Below are positions 51,101 to 61,588 of a DNA stretch of 64,000 nt, piece after piece. The number at the start of each line of letters is the position of its first letter. Position 1 is the first letter of the stretch. A program made the position numbers and the translations under genes. The notes beneath the pieces are model-generated. The model was not told where the DNA came from. It searched no databases and was given only the letters and a program-made list of their open reading frames with translations. Source of the stretch: Ulva prolifera (lineage: Eukaryota; Chlorophyta; Ulvophyceae; Ulvales; Ulvaceae); the NCBI GenBank assembly GCA_023078555.1, contig CM041201.1:191213-255212 (forward strand). Reading direction: 5' to 3'.

Positions 51101-53688
51101 GTATGTATATTTGCATCATTACTGTGAATGTATGTATCATTGCGTGTTGCAAGGAGCCAGGCAGGGAGGGGGGCGGCACTGCAGGCAATGCAGTCGCCTG
51201 GGGTGCAGCACTGTATGCAGTGGCAGTTCCATGCATTGCTGCTTTGAGGGCCTGGGATGTTGAAGCCCGGAGGTGATTCTAGAGGGTGGCAATGGGCTCA
51301 GGCCATGCGGCCCAGCCACTGCAAGGTGTCTGCAGAACAAACCCTGCCACAAACTCGAGCTCCGCACTGCTGCAGACACGTCTTTGGCCATGGTACAGCC
51401 ACGAGCCTCGATCCGCTGTGAACCGTTTGTTATTCTCTAGGGGAAGCCACAGCAACATGTGCTCGAAGAGGCCTCACACGTATGAAACATACACGGACAC
51501 ATGCACATTCCACGTTTACACCACATGTACGTTCCACGTCGAACATCCTCGGGGACATTAGAGCGTAACACTGAGTGCTGCGCAGGTGCCAGTGGACTTC
51601 ACGCAGCCGGAGATCCAGACGCAGATGACTGCAAGCCTGCAGCTGTTCCGGGAGAACAAATACGTGGTGCCTGAGACGATGAACTCATGGTGGGAGGCGT
51701 TCCAGGAGTACACCGGCTCCGCCCCCTCCGCGGTGCGCCCCTACGCCACTACGGCACTCCGCTACATTGGCGCTGAAGCACTTGACATCTGCTGTCGCAC
51801 TGCTCTGCAATGGGGTGGTCCACCTCCTCGGCCATGGCTGGTGCTGATGCTGCATGGAGAGCGCTCCCCATTCATCAGAGCACAAGTTCATTGTGCCGCC
51901 GCTCTGCATCCCAACGCCACGGCTTGTGCGCGATGTAGCCATGCACAGCAGCGCGTGGGCTTGTGTTCCTCACTGAGCTGATGACCGCCGGCCGCCATAA
52001 GATGGCATCACTGGTACCAGTGACCGGTACAATTGACTTGCGCATCAACATGCATTGGGGCAGGGGGCCAACGGTGAGACGGCCACAGGCGTCGCCTGGT
52101 GCCGGTGGTGTGATGGCGTGTGCACCTTCCGCAGGAGGACTTTTACGCAGAGTTGCACGGGTTCCTGACGTCGCCGGTGGGCCTGCGCTACCAGGGCGAC
52201 CTTGTGTTCATGGGCCCCGATGGCGAGGAAGCCGCTGCCGCCAATGCGACGGGCGCCGCCATCTTCACCGCCCGCTCCAGCTTCAACTGGGTCGACGTCC
52301 CCGACACCACCGAGCAGGTACGCCCTGTCGCCGCTGCATGATCACACACCACGTGGCATGCCGCACCATAGGCAGTCATACTACAGGTGCGGAACTGGTG
52401 CAATGCCAGGACACAAACTGGTTGGCGCCACGCCCGGGTGGCGCCTGAGCCCAGATGTTGTGTCGTTGGAATATTAACATTAATGGATGTGAAGCGTGCA
52501 CTAGTCCCCCAGAATGTAGAACCTGAAACATGTATCCATCCAACTTCAGCGGGTATGTTCAGGCTCAGTGAGCAATAATCGGTACATGTAGTGCTAAACG
52601 CTAATTTGGCCAACCGGTAAACTACCGCACAAACGAGAAACAAAAAAAAGTTGCAGGTGAAAGGGTTGGCCTCGATGCGGGCAACAGAGGCCCTCATCCC
52701 GCTGCCCCTCGGCGCGAGCGCGTTCACGCACTCCGCAGATTTCCTCGACTATGAGCAGTACAAGACCATTGGCAAGGAGGCGCTGATGAACATCGGCCTC
52801 GGCTTCCTCATGATCGCTGTCATCATCGTCGTCCTCATCGCCAACCCCCTCGCCTCCTTCCTCACCTTTGTCAGCGTCGCCAGCGCCATCCTCGAGCTCG
52901 TCAGCTTCATGTACTTCCGGGGCACGTACATCGACTCCGTGACCGTGATCTTCCTCGTCATCTCGCTCGGCCTCGCGGTCGACTACTCGGTGCACGTTGC
53001 GCACGGCTACCTCGCGAACCGTGCCGAGGACCCGGCCATGCGCCTGCAGATGACCATGCGGGTGCCCCCCCCCCCCCCCCTCATCCACCCCTTTCCCTCC
53101 ACACATCTCCTCAATTCTCTTTTTGGCACAGCTGGCTACAGTGCTTGACTTCGGCCATGGTGATCCATGCCTCCGCCGCCTAGCCCACAGGTGTCCCCAC
53201 ACACGATCACCACCAAGAGCACGAGTGTACAGGCTCACAGCGGCTGACGCTCACGAGTGGTGTGTTACAAGGACAAAGCAAGCGAGGCAGGTAGCACTGC
53301 AAGCAAGAACCAGGGCCCGGGGAACCGCACACCACGCAACAAGCCACACGCAGCACACACCAAAACACGCACGCAAAGGCAGCGCCCGCGCCGGCCACAG
53401 CCACATAGCGCTCATGAGTGGTGTGTGTAGGAGACAGGTGCAGCTGTTGTCAACGGCGCGATCTCGACCCTCATCGCAGCCCTGTGCCTTTCGGGCTCGG
53501 GCTCCTATGTCTTCATCACCTTCTTCTACGCGTTGCTCTTCATCGTCCTCTGCGGCGCCTTCCAGGGCCTCATCGTGCTGCCCGTGCTGCTCGACATCTT
53601 CCAGCCTCAGGCGCACAGGGGAGTTCTCGATGACTCCATCGACGGAGAGCCACGGAAGCTGGAGCAGGGCGACACAGGGACGCTCTAA
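45118..53688 (+). CDS. Patched/NPC1-like RND permease, tandem copy 2
   Basis: Twelve exons close in frame to 922 residues: 45118-45353, 45649-46255, 46969-47167, 47973-48051, 48343-48430, 48843-48920, 49202-49294, 49625-50020, 51586-51732, 52135-52317, 52657-53061 and 53431-53688. Exons 2-6 have exactly the same lengths and phases as in copy 1 (607, 199, 79, 88 and 78 bases), as do the 147- and 405-base exons. One extra intron (49295-49624) splits the codon row just after FDLILQ. Both GxxxD motifs are kept (GVGVD; GLAVD in SLGLAVDYSVHVAHGYL). The N-terminus and loop 1 diverge most, and the C-terminal tail differs. The start is the first ATG in the exon; an in-frame ATG at 45169 (MGNASHTG) is an alternative. 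The conserved motifs argue for a functional duplicate, perhaps with changed substrate range. Confidence 0.9.
46575..46860 (+). mobile_element. Family B SINE-like element, long copy 1
   Basis: A tRNA-like segment near the 5' end has the stem-loop CCTCCTGAGTCAGGAGG, then GGTCAAGGGTTCGATTC, a good RNA polymerase III B box. The body continues through AGGAGGCCCTGTGAG and TTTCCAGGTGGTTC to the family 3' part (GAGCTGTCAAAGTCC, ATACGACTCAGTGAATTC). It lies in intron 2 of permease copy 2, in the sense direction. Confidence 0.7.
47303..47328. repeat. Perfect 26-bp palindrome
   Basis: Two 13-base arms (ACGGTGGCGGGAG and its complement) without a spacer, in intron 3 of permease copy 2. Confidence 0.9.
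47700..47960 (+). mobile_element. Family B SINE-like element, long copy 2
   Basis: It starts with GGGCGGTCAAGTGTC and GGAGGTCGTGGGTTTGATTC (B-box-like). It then shares the body with the copy at 46575 (TTCTGCGTGCGCTATGGGG, AGGAGGCCCTG, GGTTTCCAGGTGGTTTACC) and the 3' part (GGAGTTGTCAATGTCC, GATGCGGCTCAGAAAATT). It ends about 13 bases before the exon 4 acceptor at 47972. Confidence 0.7.
48143..48244. repeat. 34-bp minisatellite, three units
   Basis: Units at 48143, 48177 and 48211 are nearly identical; each contains CTGTGAGAGACAGTGCTTGC. They lie in intron 4 of permease copy 2. Confidence 0.95.
50385..50475 (+). repeat. Family B, 3' fragment
   Basis: ATATGTAGTCCCGTTAAG, TTTGTCAATTTCC and GATGCGCCTCAGTAAACTC match the family 3' part. 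It lies in intron 8 of permease copy 2, directly before the antisense retroelement remnant. Confidence 0.6.
50559..51100 (-). pseudogene. Degraded retroelement endonuclease-like fragment
   Basis: On the minus strand, DKMGDIMF and SIVNPCADT (upstream, frameshifted) precede FLPLSRETHGRLGQPAMDHL, then LNRLAEVASRSGTVNRALF. The same ordered blocks occur in the element at the right end (GDILACF, VTHPLAG, LVPLSHDSYGHVGQAAFAFL, NRLADVAAGAGAV). It is a broken copy of the same non-LTR family, lying antisense in intron 8 of permease copy 2. Stops and frame changes show it is dead. Confidence 0.65.
53250..53405 (-). repeat. Dispersed repeat family A, copy
   Basis: The reverse complement shows GGTTCTTGCTTGCAGTGCTACC, then GCCTCGCTTGCTTTGTCC and TTGTAACACACC. 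It occupies the 3' half of intron 11 of permease copy 2. Confidence 0.6.
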
Positions 53689-53875
53689 CGGGACCCGCAC
53701 CACACGGCGTTCTCAAAACAACACTGATTCAGTGGCAGTCAGCAGACTCTGTTCAGTGCGGCACTGCGCGACAATATCGTCGGAAGGCAGCAGCAATGAC
53801 AATCAAGCTCGATGTAGAACAGCATGCCATGGTGCGCGGGTGAAGTGTTCTAGAAGATCTGAAATTGTGAAGTGT

Positions 53876-53880
53876 TGTAA
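53876..53880 (+). other. Candidate TGTAA polyadenylation signal for permease copy 2
   Basis: TGTAA lies 188 bases after the stop, within an AT-richer stretch. Confidence 0.4.
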
Positions 53881-54556
53881 AATTTTGAGACAGTTTAGGA
53901 GTGTCAAGGCGCTTGAAGCCCCCCCCAGTCATGAGTGCCGCCCATAGGGTTGAGTGTGATGGCTGAACTGCCCAAAGGTTGAATACGTGTATACACTGCT
54001 CTGTCAATCACTATTTGCCCAGAAGCCTCCCGCAGCTGACTTCATCAGAATGGCTGTTGTTTTGTCATTGACAAGTGAGTCTGTTTCAGCGACATTGCCA
54101 ACTTGACTCCCATCTACTGCGAACACACTACTGTACGCACTTCCTGAGGCGTTTTGGTCATTCATGTTCAAGGCTACTCCAGCAAGAAGCGCCAGGCTGT
54201 ATGGTGAAAAGTCCTGGCAATGCCTGCATTGTATACACATTCCAACCCGAGCATCTGGTCCACAGTTGGACTCGCATTTGACACCGTGGTCTACTACGGC
54301 ACTGATGATTTGGTTTCAGAGGAGTCGCTGTCCACCATTGGAAGATCGTCTGACAGTTGCCTACCTCACTTCCATCACGTGCCGTCCTCGTGCATGTGCT
54401 TCAGGCAAGTTACTTCTCCATGCAAGTAATAAAATGGCGGGTTTTCCTAGTGCATCGAAATCCAGGCAGGCGGTCGCTGACTGTGTGCAAGAAGCTGAAT
54501 GCCTTGCAACATTGACAGGCGTGTCCTCCGCTACATCCAACCACTGCATATGAACG

Positions 54557-55309
54557 CTAGCCAACGGTGCTACGCCGATCGGCTCCAGCTCGTGCCCTGC
54601 CTCGGAAACGCCCTCTGCTCTCCACCCCAGTGCCACGTTTCGTGTGTCCCTGCAGCCTTGCTTCACTCACAGCTCCACTGCACTCAAGCTTCCTGCAGTC
54701 TCCACTGTCGCTTCCATTGCGGTGCTTTGTAAAGCTCTGGAATGGATTTGCTTTGTACATCTGCTGGTGTGACTGCGGGCTGCCGGGGCAGGTGTGGGGA
54801 GCAGTGATGCCATTGACATCACAGGTGCTGCGATCCCGTCTCCTGGCAGCTGTCAGACCTCTTGCGCTCATACGAGCAGCAAAGACGTCCAGGCATGGCT
54901 GGTACTCGCGGAATTCGCTGTCTGCGTGACCTGAAGATGACGGGCTGGGCGCACGTGACCTGACGTTCATGTCCATGTAGGCAGAAGAATTGAAAGAATG
55001 GGAGTTGCGACGGTTGTATGTTCGAACGACATGCGTTTCCATTGACTCAGTGTCTCGTTCTGTCAATAGGTGTGGCTCGAATGGAGGAGGAGACGCTGGA
55101 AGATACGCTGGAATGTACGCAGAGGCTTGAGGCGGTGTGGTCGAGGCTGGCTTGCATGTAGCACCAGGATTGCACATGGCTGGGCCATTGGAGCCAGGAA
55201 TTGCAGCACAGGCACTGCCGGCGCCGCAAATCAACATCTGCAGTTCCCCGGCATCCATGGCACAATGCTCCGAGCTAGTGAGGATTCCAGAAGGAGGCAA
55301 TTCTGGCAT
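54557..55309 (-). CDS. Hypothetical ORF, doubtful
   Basis: An uninterrupted 250-codon frame from an ATG (MPELPPSGILTSSEHC) to a stop. The product is low-complexity (Ser/Pro/Arg-rich) with no motif or membrane segment. Composition is less GC-rich at third positions than the confident genes. It may be real but disordered, or a chance frame. Confidence 0.25.
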   Translation of the reverse strand: MPELPPSGILTSSEHCAMDAGELQMLICGAGSACAAIPGSNGPAMCNPGATCKPASTTPPQASAYIPAYLPASPPPFEPHLLTERDTESMETHVVRTYNRRNSHSFNSSAYMDMNVRSRAPSPSSSGHADSEFREYQPCLDVFAARMSARGLTAARRRDRSTCDVNGITAPHTCPGSPQSHQQMYKANPFQSFTKHRNGSDSGDCRKLECSGAVSEARLQGHTKRGTGVESRGRFRGRARAGADRRSTVG

Positions 55310-56088
55310 TCTGGAGAAATCTCTACACCGACCAGGGTCAATCCACAGCTGTACTGATGCAAGGTCTCAATCAGATTTTATTCATCGACCTGTAAACATG
55401 TGTCGATAGTTGCACAACTCCCTGCCGAAGAGCGCTCAGAGGAGCTGTGACCCCTCTGCTGCGCTGCCGAAGAGCCACCAATTGCAATCGTATAATTCGC
55501 ATGACATCGTGAGAACGCACGCAGTGGCCGTGTACTACAGTATTGTTCAGTCGTGCCCCTGCGACGACGAAGCGCAGGAGAGTTTCGGCCGTTTGCTCCT
55601 GGGGCGAAACGCCCTGATAAACTTCGGTTGGAAAGCCTTGGACATGCTTCTTTACCAGCACATTCCGAACGCGATGACAGCAATTAAGGGCGCAGACTGG
55701 AGAGAGCAGCGGCGACACTTTTATCAGCTGCATGCCGTCGTCGCAGGACGCCGTGTGTGCGCGCATGGCCGAGGTGTACTCACCATGCGTCTGCCTCAAT
55801 AACTGCAAGTAATTCCATCCATGTGCACATATGTGCACTGCGGCCCCGATGAAAACAACCTTGAGACCAATGGCTATGTCAGCTGTTTGAGACCTTTATA
55901 TAGGTCTGTTGATGGGTGCTACAGCAGTTGCTGCACGCCTTCCTCAAGCACGCACCGATGTGTATATACTTGAGGTGTATACGCACCGGTGCATGCGGTG
56001 ACATTGAATCCCATCTGCCACGCACTGGTACATCAACGATCCCAGAGATATGACTGCGTGAAGTCGATGGCTACTATGCACTCACCTC

Positions 56089-56152
56089 GATGCACATGCT
56101 GCATTTCGGCAGACCAATGCGATGCACATGCTGCATTTCGGCAGACCAATGC
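56089..56152. repeat. 32-bp tandem duplication
   Basis: Two identical 32-base units starting GATGCACATGCTGCATTTCG at 56089 and 56121. Confidence 0.95.
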
Positions 56153-57177
56153 TTCTGCAACCAGTTCCAGACATGTATTCACGAAGCCATGACCCAAGCG
56201 ATTTCACAAATACATAGACACAAGCGTGTGCAGCTATTGGAGTGTACACTTTCAGATCGCCTGAGCTTACATTGACAACACGACTGACACACAGTGCAGC
56301 AGCAGAGCTCGATAGGTACTGCCACTGCACAGCATCAGGAGAGTGCCCGCTGTGCAACCCCACATACTACTACCACAGCTACTGAGCATATTTGCCGAGT
56401 AGACACAGAGACCCACACGTCAGGGCAACGCCACCGCCCTCCAGCCAACTCCACCCCAGCAAAACTACCCCGCGCAACGACGATTGGCAAAGTCGGAAAA
56501 TCAGCCACTGCAGACACGCCGGCCCACTGGCTTCCCATGGCCAACTGCCAAACACCCGCAAACTCCATAACGGATCTTAATAGCTGGTGTGCGCGGCGGC
56601 GATGACCCACCACACATCAAACTATAGCCAGCGCCGCCGCCGAACGGCATGCATGCGCTGCAAATGCGTCACAGCATCACAAGCAGCCTTCACGGCACAC
56701 AGCATGGCTGCGCTGTTACACCACACACAGCAGGACTTGTGACACAGCAGCACCGCAGATCAGCGTTGATGCAACGGCGCGCCCCTGGCTGCCTCTGGGG
56801 CTTCTGCCAGGGGCAGCCCCCCCTCAACGGAACCCCCTCAGCTGACTGGACTGTATGGCAGCACCTGCCACTCCACCCCGGTGCGGAGCCGCACAGCATG
56901 CCTGCACTGTACACCCTTGTGTTGGCCATGCATGAGGCCAATCACTACCACCGTCGTTGTCCGGGATCATAGCCACCGGCATCAGCTGCACGGCCTGGCC
57001 ACCTCATGCATGACGTCGATCGCGGGCGATTATCGGCCAGGACATCAGGTGGCCTGCTCACTCCCCGCCGCCGCCTCCGCGGCGCAACGAGCGTCGGGCA
57101 TCGTCCCGCAGGCACCCGCCGCGCCGCCGCACAGGCCGCGCCGCCGGCTTCCTGCGGGTCACATCGCATCCCCCCCC

Positions 57178-59832
57178 TCATAGTTCCACCGCAGCCACAA
57201 GTAGCGCGAGGTTGTACCCTATCGCGGCCGCGGCCACCCCGAGCACGAGGTATGCACTCCTCCCCATGCCATTCACGTATCCGAGGACCTCTGAGAACGG
57301 CACCGACTCGTCGTACAGCTTCTCGTACAGCGGCACCATGCGGTACCGCCCCGGCATGAGCTTCCACTGCGCGAACCCTACGAGCGTCGCGGCACCGAGA
57401 GCGACCATCGCGTGCGCCCGCGCCGCAAACCCCGCCGTCGTCGCGCACTGCCCCGCGTTGCCTTGCAGCAGCATGCACATCAGCTCGAGCTCCTGCATCG
57501 CGGCGGTGTCGGCTTGCCGCGCGGCCGTGAACGCCGCCGGCACGTCCGCGAGCGGCGTGCCCGCCGCGAGCACCTCCCCAAACACTCGCACGCTCTCTAG
57601 CGCAAGGTTGCAGCCCTGGCCGAGGCCAGAGGTGACCGCGTGCGCCGAGTCCCCGAGGAGCACGATGCCGGGGCCGTGGAGCTGCGAGCAGCGCTGGATC
57701 GAGCCGAAGGGGCTGAGCGGCTGCGCATTGAACTGGTCGCAGAAGGGCTGCAGGAACCAGTCGGGCAGGGCGTCGTCGAAGTATGCGCGGAGGGCCTCCG
57801 GGGTGAGCTCCGCGGACAGGGTGGCGTCCGGCCCCGGCACCATGCCGCAGATGTGGTCCGAGTCGTTCCGCCAGAGCACAATCTTGATGTCCGCTCCCCC
57901 CTGCACCCCCACACATGCATGTTGCAAGCCGCGTCAAGTGCGGATCCTTCAGATGCTCGGCCTGTTTGCGTTCTGGCCCGGGCGCCCAGGACATGTCACC
58001 TGCTGCTAACAAGCCACTAGCACATGCTGCCATCTGCTATGTTAGACCTTGTTAGCACTGTGCTAACATAGCAGATGGCAGCATGTGCTAACATATGCAA
58101 ACATCCCTGATCAAGATGACAGCGAGCAGAAACCATGCCTGGAACGTCTGCACCAGGTAGCTGTGCAGCAGTCAAAGACAGATAACTAGCGCTCCGCTGC
58201 CACACAGGAGCTCTGGGCGGCGGCAGAGCAGTCAGCGGGGGTCGGGAGCCGCACCGTGGCTGTGTAGAAGAAGAGGCGGTGCTTGCTGCTGATGCTGCGG
58301 TCGACGACCGGGAACTGCGCGGCGTCCGCCTCCGCGGCTGCCGGGATGCGGATGTCGGTGACAGTCTTGTAGCCGAAGCGCAGCCGCTCAAACACGCGCT
58401 CCACCGTCAGCACGCCCCGGTCCTCCAGCACCCCCCGCACCTGCACTCCTGGCTGTCAGCGGAGGGCAACGAGACGCATCAGGCAGCTGCAGTGGCACGC
58501 CTGCTGTGCCGCAGGGCTCCGTGCAATAGTTTAGGGCTGCGATCCAGCAGATTGACCTGTCTATTTGGAAGTGTTCTATGTGGTCGCCCCCGACGGCCCA
58601 GCACTGCTCTGCGCAGCAGTATTGGGTCATCGGGCCTGATCACATAGAACAATTCCGAATATCCAGGTGTATTTTTTGGGTGGCAGCCCTGAAAATGCTG
58701 TAAAGCGGCCCAACACCGCTGCACAGCGGCGGCTGCCCGAGCGACGCCCAGTGGCCAGAACGGCAGAGGCAGCGGGAACGAGCGGGATTGCGATTCGCAG
58801 TGCTTTGGTGTGGTGGCAATGTCGATGCGCAGTGGAGGGCGCACCATGCTGTTGGCGCCATCGGCACCGATGAGGAGGTCATATTGCATCGTGTCTGGAA
58901 GCTCCTGCTGGTGCCTGGCCTGCACGGCAAGGGCCGCTTGCATGCCGGACATGCGTGTGCTTGACATGGGGGGGCGGGCGGCCGTTTGATCGCCTCCCCC
59001 AGCAGCATCCCCGACCTCCTGCTCCTCCGACGTGCTGTGTGATGCCATGCTGCTGGACGATGCTTGCCTCGACATCAACAACAGTGTCGGCGTCGAGGCC
59101 TCTGCTTCGCTTTGCTCTGATGCATCTGAGATGCTCTTGAGGTCGCTGTTGCTATGTTGGGCATGCTGGAGAGGTTGTGAGGCATAGTGCAAGTCCGCCT
59201 GGTCAGCTGTGCTCGCTGCATTCTCACTGACCAGGTGCTGCAGCACTAGCGCAGAGTCGTCGGTATTTTTCTGGCTCTGCTGTAGTGTGAGGCGTTGTGT
59301 GGGAATGTCTATCCTGCTCACACTCGAGGAGAAGTGGAGAGAAATGTTGGGGTGGCTGGCAACCTCGTACAACAGGTTGAGGGCCAACTGCGATCGGCTA
59401 ACCAGGCAGCACTTCCTCGGATCTGTAGGCAATATCATGCGTCACGCCAGCATGTTACATGGACGGTCCACGCTGACAAGCAGTAGACCCCACCTCGGTC
59501 ACCACTGCAGCAAGTAGGGGCTGGTAGATGGCAGAGGTTGTAACATGTGTGAGCCACGCACCAGGCATAGACATGGTCCGCTTGGAGGAGCCAAATTGAA
59601 TCCCATAGTACGGCTCTCGAGTGCTGGGGAGGTCGAGTTGCAGCTGTTTGAACGTCTCGAGCGCCCTTGCGGACAGGACCATCGGGTATGATCGCGCATT
59701 ATTTCCTGATGTGAAGATACTATCAAAGGAACGCCTTTCAATGACCGCAACATGCACGTCTGGTGTGCGTGCTGCTCGCAAAGCTGCTGTGCAACCCGCT
59801 GGTCCTGCTCCGACAACAACAAACTGCGGCAT
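57178..59832 (-). CDS. FAD-dependent monooxygenase, KMO-like, membrane-anchored
   Basis: Four exons (transcription order) 59832-59562, 59422-58845, 58440-58255 and 57900-57178 close in frame to 585 residues. The N-terminal Rossmann motif is FVVVGAGPAG (Gly8-Gly13). NNARSYPMVLSARALETF and LVSRSQLALNLLYEVASHP correspond to the FAD/substrate regions of kynurenine 3-monooxygenase-type enzymes. LLIGADGANS (about 274-283) is the DG motif, and GIVLLGDSAHAVTSGLGQG (Gly428-Asp429) is the second FAD-binding GD motif. The last 26 residues form a hydrophobic helix, like the C-terminal anchor of kynurenine monooxygenase. It should hydroxylate an aromatic or related substrate using NAD(P)H and O2, on an organelle membrane; a kynurenine substrate is only a possibility. 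Residues about 141-269 are an unusual Ser/Gln-rich insertion before the DG motif. Confidence 0.85.
58018..58090. repeat. Perfect 28-bp inverted repeat (hairpin)
   Basis: Arms 58018-58045 and 58063-58090 are exact reverse complements, separated by 17 bases. The spacer/arm junction contains a smaller inverted repeat (GTTAGCA...TGCTAAC). The hairpin lies in intron 3 of the monooxygenase gene. Confidence 0.95.
58622..58735 (+). repeat. Dispersed repeat family C, copy
   Basis: GATCACATAGAACAATTCCG, then GGTGGCAGCCCTGAAAATGC and GCGGCCCAACACCGCTGCAC. It lies in intron 2 of the monooxygenase gene, antisense to it. Confidence 0.75.
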
Positions 59833-61588
59833 GTCGCGGAGGTCCTTGCGGATTTTCCGACGCTGCCTTCGGGGGAAGTGCGACCACCAATCGTCTGCAA
59901 AAGCACACTACACATGAATCATTGGGTGTGCCTTTGATGTCATGAAGTGTATGAGCTGGTTGGATGCGTGCATAGTGACCGCCACCGTACTCTAGCTGAG
60001 CGCCGAGGGCGCTTCCGTGGCCTGCGTTGTACCGCAAAGGTGTTGTAGCAGCCACTTCTAACATTCATGATTGACCCTCACAGCTCAGATTACCATCTCA
60101 GAATACACGCAATCATGTATGTCAACCACGGCAGAGCAGGACATCCTGTCCGACGCACAAGCAACTGCAACGTTGGCGCGTCCCAGGCTTCCGGGAGAAA
60201 CCGAACCACAGCCAAACACACACCAGCCCTGAAAAATCTACACAATTGAAGCTGCAGAAGGATGCGAGTGCGTTTACTTGCACATGGCCCATCGCCCGCA
60301 GTGCTGAGAAAAGCGCAGGTCGCTGCAGGCCACTAACAGAGACATGTTCGCTGACAGTTTTCTGCCAGAGCAATATAGAGCAATATTAAATTCCTAAGCG
60401 CTGGCATTGGAGCCACGAAACGGTGTATGCAGTAGTGCAGGCGCAGAATTCCGGGCGGCACGAGCATATGCTAGGCAACCATATGGCTTGTTCACACCTG
60501 CCCAGAATCCCTCAGATTGAAACGATCAGTGAAGCGTATCAATACGCTGTGGGGTATTGTAATGCAGTAGTTCAAGAATGGAGACAGGAGGCTGGGTGCA
60601 GGCGTGCGATGCACACTTGGGCTGGCCAAATGTGAACAGGCTTTACAAGCACGGATGAGATTGGCACAGGAGAACGCGCTGGACGTTGGGGTATCCGGTC
60701 GCACAATGTAAACCTCGTCACGCGACGTTGTACCGTATTTTTACGGCACCCATGGGACAGGCCTTGTCGCACTGACATCCCACACCTAGCCATCTGCGGT
60801 CGATAGTATGCTCACGTGCATGGCGAGCTGTATCCTGCGGCTGGGAATAGCGGACGAAGTATCTCTTCGACATATCTCGGGATTCTAGCCACCACAGAAT
60901 TGTATCGAGGGATACCTGGCCATGTTCGACAGGTAGTTGGCAGCGCTGACCGCGACGTCATGAGACCATCGATGGAAGCAAGGACTGCATATAGCACAAC
61001 GTGCATGACAGGAGTGATGCCCCTCTCGCTGGTACGTGACCACTCCTAGTAGCGCCATTGTTGCCGTCGCCATGGCCATGGCGAACCTTCACGAATTGAC
61101 GCGCGGTGCATTGCGAGGAAAACATATCTCAATTTGTATCTCGCTGAGACTTAGAGGCAAGATATCACGCTGACCTCCGAGGGAGATACCCCGAGACATT
61201 TCTTGAAAGCTGCCGCACAGCTGTAACCTCAGCAACGCGAATGCCATGATGCGAGGTGAGGGGGCTCCCTCAACATTTCTGCAAAGCCCATACTTGCAGG
61301 CGGCGGGCTACACATTAATATTGAAGCTGCATCTGACCATCTTGACAGCTGGCCAGGGGCTCGCCAGCCTCTGACAGATCAAGTTATGAGCATTCCCTCA
61401 CTCTTGTCATTGTGCTGTCAACGCATGCAGCCATGTGTCATATTACACCTCGTGTCAAATCTCGAAGCTACCGATTGACTCTACTTTACAGATTTCGGTT
61501 GATTTGTGCCTGTCGTATGTGCATTGCGCCAGTGTTGTCGATGTGGTGGGACTGCATGGGCTGTCGTTGCGACTCCCAGCTCCCTTGA
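59833..61588. other. Intergenic region upstream of the monooxygenase
   Basis: It contains the presumed promoter of the minus-strand monooxygenase near 59840-60060. No genes, tRNAs or named repeats were recognised up to the retroelement boundary. Confidence 0.45.

Larger units (their letters stand above)
53689..57177. other. Convergent intergenic region
   Basis: Between permease copy 2 and the minus-strand monooxygenase. It holds one doubtful ORF (54557-55309), a two-unit tandem repeat at 56089 and otherwise nothing I recognise. Confidence 0.45.

Noticed and set aside
55371..55838. Minus-strand frame of about 155 codons
   Set aside because: Composition is not exon-like, no motif was recognised and no splice link to a neighbour was found.
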